This document shows positions 59,130 through 64,000 of a stretch of DNA of 64,000 nucleotides, piece by piece. Every line of letters begins with the position of its first letter. The stretch's first letter is position 1. The stretch is from UBA11524 sp045591175 (GTDB lineage: Bacteria; Bacillota; Clostridia; Christensenellales; Aristaeellaceae), in contig JAZNSI010000038.1 in NCBI GenBank assembly GCA_045591175.1, positions 25,951-89,950 on the forward strand. Reading direction: 5' to 3'. The notes beneath the pieces were generated by a model that was given only the letters and a program-made list of their open reading frames with translations, made no database searches and was not told the DNA's origin. Both the position numbers and the translations under genes were made by a program.

Positions 59130-60737
59130 TCAGTCGCGGAAATCCTCAATGCCGCGCAGCAGCTCCAGCTCGCGCACGTCGCGCACGGTGGTGTACATCT
59201 TGCGGGTCAGCACGGTTCCGGAACGGTAGAACAGGCAGATGAAGGGGCAGTCCTTGGCGAATTGCTCCTGAATGGCGTGGAGGGTGTACTGGTACTCGGG
59301 CTGCTCCATTTTTGTGCGCAGCTCGGAGCAAAGGTCGGTCATCGCGCTGGAGCGGTAGCGGGAGAAATTGCCGGTGTTGCCCGCGATGAGCATGAAGCCG
59401 GCGTCCGGGCAGACGTCCATGGCGTAGGAAGCCAGCGCGAGCTCGAAGGCGCCCGCGGAGAGCTTGCTCGACGCCTGCGCGTAGGACACGGTCTCAATGA
59501 CAATGGAGAAGCCGTAGCTTTCCAGGGTGTCCTTGATGTAGTTGGCGGTTTCCAGGCGGACGTCGTTGTCCGGCTCCTCATAGACGTGGAGGGTCAGCTC
59601 CAGCATGACGGATTCGCCCTTGTCGTTGGGCTTATCCAGGATGCCGTCGTCATTGGTGTCGCTCCAGCCATCCTCGTCCAGCAGCGCCATGGCCTTGGCG
59701 GCATCCTGCTTGAAATAGCTGGCCAGGTTGTCGTTGTACATCCATGTACCGGCAACAAAGGGCGTGTTGGTACGCTCCACCATGCCGTTGTAGATCTGCT
59801 GGGCAATGTAATCCACATTGATCAGGTAACGGATGGCCTCGCGGACATTCTTGGAATTCAGCGGGAAGGCGGAGTGGTTCATCAGCAGACATTCCAGCTG
59901 ATTGGTGCGGTAGTCCAGCGCCAGGGAAGAGGTGCCGGATTTGTACTGCGCCGAGGCGATCTGCCTGGTGAAGGCAGCATCCACGCGGGCATATTCGTAG
60001 GATTCGATGACCTCAGCGGGAAGCTGGTGCAGCTCAAAGGTGATGGACTTGACCTGGGGCTGGGTGTGCCACCAGTGGGGATTGAGCACCAGCTCCACGC
60101 GGCTGCCGGGGGTGAAGGACAGGAGCATGTAGGGGCCTGTGCCGGGGGGATTGTCCATCTCCAGCGCCCAGGCGGGCAGCACGGGGAAGGTCATCGCGTA
60201 GAGGAAGCCAAAGTAGTTGCGCTCCGCCTTGACCACCACCGTCTGCGGATCACGGGCGGTGATGGACTTGACGAAGTACTTCAGGTTCATGTAGTAGCCC
60301 TTGTCGTACACGCCATCGGGATCGACCTTGGCGGCCTCCTCAGCGGCCTTGACCCGGTCAAGGATCCAGTTGGCGCTGGCGACCACGTCGTCCGCGGTGA
60401 CCGGGGTGCCGTCGGAGAAGTACAGGTCGTTGCGCAGCTTGAAGGTCCAGGTCTTGCCGGAATGGCTGTAGCTTTCCGCCAGGGCGCACTCGGGCAGATA
60501 ATCATCGTTGATGACCATCAATCCGTCGTACATGAGGTCATAGATGCTCATGAAGTCCCGCTCAAGGGGTTCCAGGGGGCGGATGGACATGGTCTTGGTG
60601 GACTGGATGCCCACTACCAGATCCTCCTCGACGTTGGATGCGTCAGCGGACAGCGGAAGCAGAACTGCCATCAGCAGGCACAGCGTCCTGAGCATCAAAG
60701 GCTTCATCCGGGTAAAGAAGCGACTGATAAATGCCAT
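59130..60737 (-). CDS. Family 5 extracellular solute-binding protein (ABC transporter)
   Basis: A 535-residue exported binding protein. A signal peptide ends near ADAS (residue 32-34); no lipobox Cys is present, which is unusual for a Gram-positive binding protein. LRNDLYFSDGTPVTADDV is the SBP5 signature for peptide/nickel/dipeptide uptake. No permease or ATPase gene is next to it. Its start overlaps the lytic transglycosylase gene by up to 95 bases; ATGs at 60707 and 60695 are alternatives. Best site is GGGAG about 14 bases before 60737. Confidence 0.85.
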   Translation of the reverse strand: MAFISRFFTRMKPLMLRTLCLLMAVLLPLSADASNVEEDLVVGIQSTKTMSIRPLEPLERDFMSIYDLMYDGLMVINDDYLPECALAESYSHSGKTWTFKLRNDLYFSDGTPVTADDVVASANWILDRVKAAEEAAKVDPDGVYDKGYYMNLKYFVKSITARDPQTVVVKAERNYFGFLYAMTFPVLPAWALEMDNPPGTGPYMLLSFTPGSRVELVLNPHWWHTQPQVKSITFELHQLPAEVIESYEYARVDAAFTRQIASAQYKSGTSSLALDYRTNQLECLLMNHSAFPLNSKNVREAIRYLINVDYIAQQIYNGMVERTNTPFVAGTWMYNDNLASYFKQDAAKAMALLDEDGWSDTNDDGILDKPNDKGESVMLELTLHVYEEPDNDVRLETANYIKDTLESYGFSIVIETVSYAQASSKLSAGAFELALASYAMDVCPDAGFMLIAGNTGNFSRYRSSAMTDLCSELRTKMEQPEYQYTLHAIQEQFAKDCPFICLFYRSGTVLTRKMYTTVRDVRELELLRGIEDFRD

Positions 60738-61833
60738 AGGTCTGGGTCACTCTCCCTATATATTGCTTGGTGGGGCCGTCGGACAGTCGGGTGATGTCCA
60801 GGCTGACGCCGTCGGCGGATTTGGCCGGGTCGCTCAGCCACTGGGTGACGGTGGTCTGGCCGGCATGGTAGGCGGCGCTGACCAGCTGGGCGTCGCCGTG
60901 GAACAGCCGGGACAGATAGCCCAGATACCAGCAGCCATAACGGATGTTGGTTTCGCCGTCCCACATGCGGTCGAAGGTGTAGCTGTCATCATCCAGCTTG
61001 CCGGCGATCCATTCCGCCGTGTCGGGCATCAGCTGCATCAGGCCGCGGGCGCCCACGCTGGATTCAGCGTTCGTGCGGAAGGAACTCTCGTTGCGGATGA
61101 TCGCGGTCACAAAGGCGGGCTGCAGATTGTACTGCGCCGCGTATTTCTCGATTTCATCCTGCCAGGTGACCCGCAGCGTGCCGTCGGCCTGCTCGGTCAC
61201 ATGGTGATTGGAAAGGATGGCCTCCCAGGCAGCGATGCGCTTGTTTTCCTCGGTGACGAGGTAAGCGTTCATCAGCCAGTACGCGGCGATCAGCGCCAGC
61301 ACGCCCAGGAAGCACAGCGTCAGCGAGGTGCTCAGCCAGGCGGGAAGCTTCTTGCTTTGGGCGGGTTGGAGTTCGGCCTCCTTGTGGGCCTCGGCTTCCT
61401 TGCGGGCGCGGGCCTCCGCTTCGCGCTGGGCAAGCTGGGCGGCGCGGGCATTTTCGCGGGTCAGGCTTCGGCTTGCGCGGGCCTGGGGAATCTCCATCTT
61501 TTCCCGCATGGCAGGCTGCTGCCAGCCGGAACGGGGCGCGGTGCGCTCCTCCAATGCCCTGGGCCGGGGCGCATATTGCACCATCGGCGGTTGTACGGGC
61601 TGCTGCATCGGGGGATTCTGCCGTACTGCGGGCTGCTGATAAGCCTGCTGCGGATACGTCGGCTGCGGGGGATAGCCCCGCTGCGCCGGATATGTGCGCT
61701 GTTGGGGCGGATAAACCGGCTGAACCGGATAGGGCGCCTGCTGCTGCACCGGTTGCTGAACGGGCGGCTCCTGCTGAGCCTGCCTGTCCGCCCGCCGGTT
61801 GCGCTGGCGAGGCGCGAGGGGATTCGATTCCAT
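60643..61833 (-). CDS. Membrane-anchored lytic transglycosylase
   Basis: A 396-residue protein. Residues 1-105 are Pro/Gln/Tyr-rich and probably cytoplasmic; a charged Ala/Glu coiled coil (about 115-155) leads to one transmembrane helix (168-190). The SLT domain (about 225-370) has catalytic E249 in IRNESSFR and GARGLMQLMP, with YHAGQTTV and YIGRVTQTYGIY at the end. It cleaves peptidoglycan glycan strands. AAGGAGG precedes the ATG. It lies 15 bases after coaE. Confidence 0.9.
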   Translation of the reverse strand: MESNPLAPRQRNRRADRQAQQEPPVQQPVQQQAPYPVQPVYPPQQRTYPAQRGYPPQPTYPQQAYQQPAVRQNPPMQQPVQPPMVQYAPRPRALEERTAPRSGWQQPAMREKMEIPQARASRSLTRENARAAQLAQREAEARARKEAEAHKEAELQPAQSKKLPAWLSTSLTLCFLGVLALIAAYWLMNAYLVTEENKRIAAWEAILSNHHVTEQADGTLRVTWQDEIEKYAAQYNLQPAFVTAIIRNESSFRTNAESSVGARGLMQLMPDTAEWIAGKLDDDSYTFDRMWDGETNIRYGCWYLGYLSRLFHGDAQLVSAAYHAGQTTVTQWLSDPAKSADGVSLDITRLSDGPTKQYIGRVTQTYGIYQSLLYPDEAFDAQDAVPADGSSASAVR

Positions 61834-61848
61834 GGGGATACCTCCTTG

Positions 61849-62454
61849 TCAGCCGGCGCAGTTGCCGGCCTCCTTGGCATAAAGGGAAATCACGCTCTCT
61901 TTAGTGTAATCCATCGGGCCGCTTGTGTCAATGACCACGTCGGCGCGGGCGGCTTTTTCCTCCGCGGGCAGCTGGCTGCGAAGGCGGTTCTCCGCCTCCT
62001 TCAGGGTGAAGCCATCCCGGGCCATGAGGCGCTCCAGCTGCAGCGCACGGGGGATGTACGCACACCACACCCGGTCGCACAGGCGCTCCAGCCCCTTTTC
62101 GTAGAGCAGCGGCATGTCCAGCACGCACACCGCCGCGCCGGCGCTGCGGGCGTTTTCGATATCCCGGAGGATCAGCGTCAGCAGCAGGGGCTGCATGATG
62201 GCGTCCAGCGTTTCTCGGGCCTTGTCCTCCGCAAAGACGACGGCGCCCAGCGCACGGCGATCCAGCGTGCCATCCGGATGGAACACGCTGTCACCAAAGG
62301 CGGCGCGGATGTCCCCGAGGGCTGCGCCGCCCCCCGCTGTCAGCTCACGGGAGAGCAGGTCGCCATCCACGATGACTGCGCCCTGCTCCGCCAAAGTCTG
62401 GCTGATGGTGGATTTCCCGCAGGCGATCCCGCCGGTGAGTCCCAGTACAAGCAT
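61849..62454 (-). CDS. coaE: Dephospho-CoA kinase
   Basis: A 201-residue P-loop kinase catalysing the last step of CoA synthesis. Walker A is GGIACGKS (8-15); DGDLLSREL and DMPLLYEKGLE are the CoaE substrate motifs. The start at 62454 follows GGAGG by 7 bases; the 19-residue longer frame has no site. First gene of the unit with the transglycosylase. Confidence 0.94.
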   Translation of the reverse strand: MLVLGLTGGIACGKSTISQTLAEQGAVIVDGDLLSRELTAGGGAALGDIRAAFGDSVFHPDGTLDRRALGAVVFAEDKARETLDAIMQPLLLTLILRDIENARSAGAAVCVLDMPLLYEKGLERLCDRVWCAYIPRALQLERLMARDGFTLKEAENRLRSQLPAEEKAARADVVIDTSGPMDYTKESVISLYAKEAGNCAG

Positions 62455-62512
62455 GTTTTCCCTCCACAATGACATAACGAATGACGCTGGAAAAACCCTG
62501 CAATCACGCAAA

Positions 62513-62540
62513 GTGCCCGCACGGCTTTTCCGGCGGGCAG
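62513..62540 (-). terminator. Possible terminator after the small membrane protein gene
   Basis: Minus-strand TGCCCGC and GCGGGCA arms, followed by CTTTGCG; the T-run is poor. Confidence 0.35.
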
Positions 62541-62544
62541 GGGA

Positions 62545-63069
62545 TCACTTCTTCTTCCACATGTTGAACAGGCCAAAGCCGGCAAAGAGCTTGCCCAGGG
62601 TAATACCCTTGCGGCGGCCCTTCTTGCCGAAGATCACAAAGAGGAACACCACCGTCCAGAACACCTTGCCCAGGGAGAGCTTGGTGTCGAGGTTATCCTC
62701 CAGCAAACTGCTGACCTGCTCGCCGATCTGACCGAGGAGGTCGGTGGTCTGGGGTGCGGGGGCTTCCTGCTGCACCAGCTGGGCATGCAGTGCCTGGACG
62801 CTGCCGCTGACCGGCTCCACCCCAAAGGCGGAGGCAGCCTTGCCCATCAGCTTGTACTTGAGCTTCGCGTCGAAATCAGCTGCAGCTGCTTCACATTCTG
62901 CGATGCTGCGGCTGAGGTTTGCGCCGGCGGATGCATGCATCTCCACGCAGGAGAGCAGCAGCTCCTCGCGATCCTCCTTGTAGCCCTTCACGCCGCCGAT
63001 GCACAGAGCGCCGGCGATCAGCAGGACGACCAGGATCACCGTCAGGACGGTGGAAAAACGATTCTTCAT
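62545..63069 (-). CDS. Small membrane protein of unknown function
   Basis: A 174-residue protein with a signal/anchor helix (about 8-27), a helical charged domain with an EMHASAGANLSRSI segment, and a second hydrophobic stretch near 132-150 before a Lys/Arg/Gly-rich end. The middle recalls LemA-type helices but is too divergent to assign. The start at 63069 lies 11 bases after GGAGG. It follows the TelA-like gene on the same strand, with a hairpin terminator between. Confidence 0.65.
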   Translation of the reverse strand: MKNRFSTVLTVILVVLLIAGALCIGGVKGYKEDREELLLSCVEMHASAGANLSRSIAECEAAAADFDAKLKYKLMGKAASAFGVEPVSGSVQALHAQLVQQEAPAPQTTDLLGQIGEQVSSLLEDNLDTKLSLGKVFWTVVFLFVIFGKKGRRKGITLGKLFAGFGLFNMWKKK

Positions 63070-63103
63070 GGGTGCGGTATCCTCCATTGGTATGCTTCAA
63101 GGG

Positions 63104-63138
63104 AAAAGGGCGCGCCCCAGTGAGGAAGCGCGCCCTTC
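63104..63138 (-). terminator. Terminator after the TelA-like gene
   Basis: Minus-strand GGGCGCGC and GCGCGCCC arms followed by TTTTCCC. Confidence 0.75.
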
Positions 63139-63148
63139 TTGGGGTACA

Positions 63149-64000
63149 TTAGCCGAGATTGGTTTCCAGCAGCTTCTGCTTGAGCTCCTGCTCCATGTTC
63201 TGCAAGGTATGCTCTGCCTCGCGGCGGGCCTTGCGGCCGTTCTCCTGGATGGCCAGCACCTCGTTGATGGTGTCGATCAGATCCTGATTGGTCTTGACCA
63301 GGGTTTCCAGATCGATGATGCCGCGCTCGGCTTCCTTGGCGGTCTCGATGGTGCCCATCTTGAGGGTTTCGGAGTTCTTCTTGAGCAGATCGTTGGTCAT
63401 GTCGGTGACAGCCTTCTGGGCCTTGAGGGCCTGCTGGCTGTTGTGCAGACCCAGGGCCAGCACCATCTGGTTCTTCCACAGGGGGAGGGTGTTGGCGATG
63501 GTGGACTGGATGCGCTCCACCAGCATGGAGTCGTTGTTCTGCAGCAGGCGGATCTGGGGCGCGGTCTGCAGGGCGACGTGGCGGGTCAGCATCAGGTCAT
63601 GCAGCTTCTTCTCGAAGCGGTCGCAGTTGGCGGCCATATCATTGGCGCGCTGAGCGTCCATGGCATCGCCGCTCTGGGCAGCGATCTCACGCAGACGGGT
63701 CAGTTCGCCGGCACGCACTTCCGCCAGCTTCTGCTCGCCGGCGATGATGTACATGGTCAGTTCCTTGAAGTACTGGGTGTTCATATCGTAAAGATGGTTG
63801 AACATGCTCACGTCCTTGAGCAGCTGCACCTGATGCTTCTCCAGCTGGCCGGCGATCACATCCACATTGGCGTCCACCTTCTGGTACTTGGTCTGCATGT
63901 CGGAAATGGCCTTCTTGGCGTTCCAGAACAGGCCGCCCAGACCCTTGGGCTTCTCGGCAGCGGAGCCAAAGCCCTTGATTTCGTTGACCAGATTCACCAG
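63149..64000 (-). CDS. TelA/toxic-anion-resistance family protein (partial, 5' end outside window)
   Basis: The frame is open to the window edge; 283 residues are seen. The segments TLPLWKNQMVLALGLHNSQQALKAQKAVTD, cut here to LWKNQMVLALGLHNSQ, and NEVLAIQENGRKAR are characteristic of TelA proteins, which are often found beside TerD-type or YceG genes and tied to tellurite, antibiotic or phage-related stress. Mostly coiled-coil; no membrane segment. A GTG at 63997 is not taken as the start because the family extends further upstream. Confidence 0.87.
   Translation of the reverse strand: MVNLVNEIKGFGSAAEKPKGLGGLFWNAKKAISDMQTKYQKVDANVDVIAGQLEKHQVQLLKDVSMFNHLYDMNTQYFKELTMYIIAGEQKLAEVRAGELTRLREIAAQSGDAMDAQRANDMAANCDRFEKKLHDLMLTRHVALQTAPQIRLLQNNDSMLVERIQSTIANTLPLWKNQMVLALGLHNSQQALKAQKAVTDMTNDLLKKNSETLKMGTIETAKEAERGIIDLETLVKTNQDLIDTINEVLAIQENGRKARREAEHTLQNMEQELKQKLLETNLG

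Overview
The window is a GC-rich chromosomal segment, most likely from an anaerobic gut-type Clostridia (Firmicutes). The evidence is the gene order lonB-lon-ysxC, a SpoVD-like PASTA penicillin-binding protein, a meso-diaminopimelate-type MurE, oxygen-sensitive pyruvate formate-lyase with its activase, an F-type ATP synthase with a Na+-type c subunit, consensus sigma-A promoters (TTGACA/TATAAT, 17-bp spacers) and strong GGAGG ribosome binding sites. Most of it is conserved housekeeping sequence. I saw no prophage, transposase, CRISPR array or rRNA.

Layout. 1-4.8 kb: partial esterase, methyltransferase, tRNA-Leu(GAG), DUF368 lipid-carrier translocase, aldo-keto reductase and rRNA-type methyltransferase. 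4.9-8.8 kb: tig, a 600-bp hairpin and repeat spacer, clpP, clpX. 8.8-12 kb (minus): pflA, pflB. 12.3-17.2 kb: lonB, lon, ysxC. 17.3-19.3 kb: a Cys-rich CAP-domain secreted protein (minus), a zinc-ribbon protein and a metallophosphoesterase. 19.6-33.6 kb: division and cell-wall cluster mraZ-ftsL-spoVD-murE-mraY-murD-ftsW-murA-ftsQ-ftsA-ftsZ, with no rsmH, murF or murG. 33.7 kb: SRP RNA. 34-36.9 kb: uxuA and a uxuB-like gene for hexuronate catabolism. 37-39.4 kb: a Tat-exported FMN/Cys-motif protein divergent from tatB-tatA-tatC. 39.5-41.9 kb: an unrecognised membrane protein and a stand-alone trpB. 42-48.8 kb: atpI-B-E-F-H-A-G-D-C. 48.9-51 kb: a cytoplasmic GH26 glycosidase and an iron alcohol dehydrogenase. 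51.1-54.3 kb (minus): an operon of VTC-type polyphosphate polymerase, DUF4956 membrane protein and beta-helix lipoprotein. 54.4-58.4 kb (minus): M32 carboxypeptidase, MATE transporter, and an ArsR/DUF2087 regulator with a partner. 58.5-64 kb (minus): coaE, lytic transglycosylase, solute-binding protein and histidine phosphatase, then a small membrane protein and a TelA-like protein running off the window.

How the parts relate. Three AAA+ proteolysis systems (ClpXP, LonB, Lon) lie close to trigger factor and to the wall/division cluster. Energy genes (pfl, ATP synthase, alcohol dehydrogenase) and hexuronate/mannan genes fit a fermentative polysaccharide user.

The best leads for follow-up are: the two-carboxylate (E32/E65) ATP synthase c subunit with an epsilon subunit lacking its C-terminal domain; the VTC-DUF4956-lipoprotein operon; a promoter buried inside the uxuA terminator; the Tat substrate under a DtxR/IdeR-like palindrome; and a CAP protein with a ten-cysteine module. 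All assignments come from reading the sequence. No database search was run.
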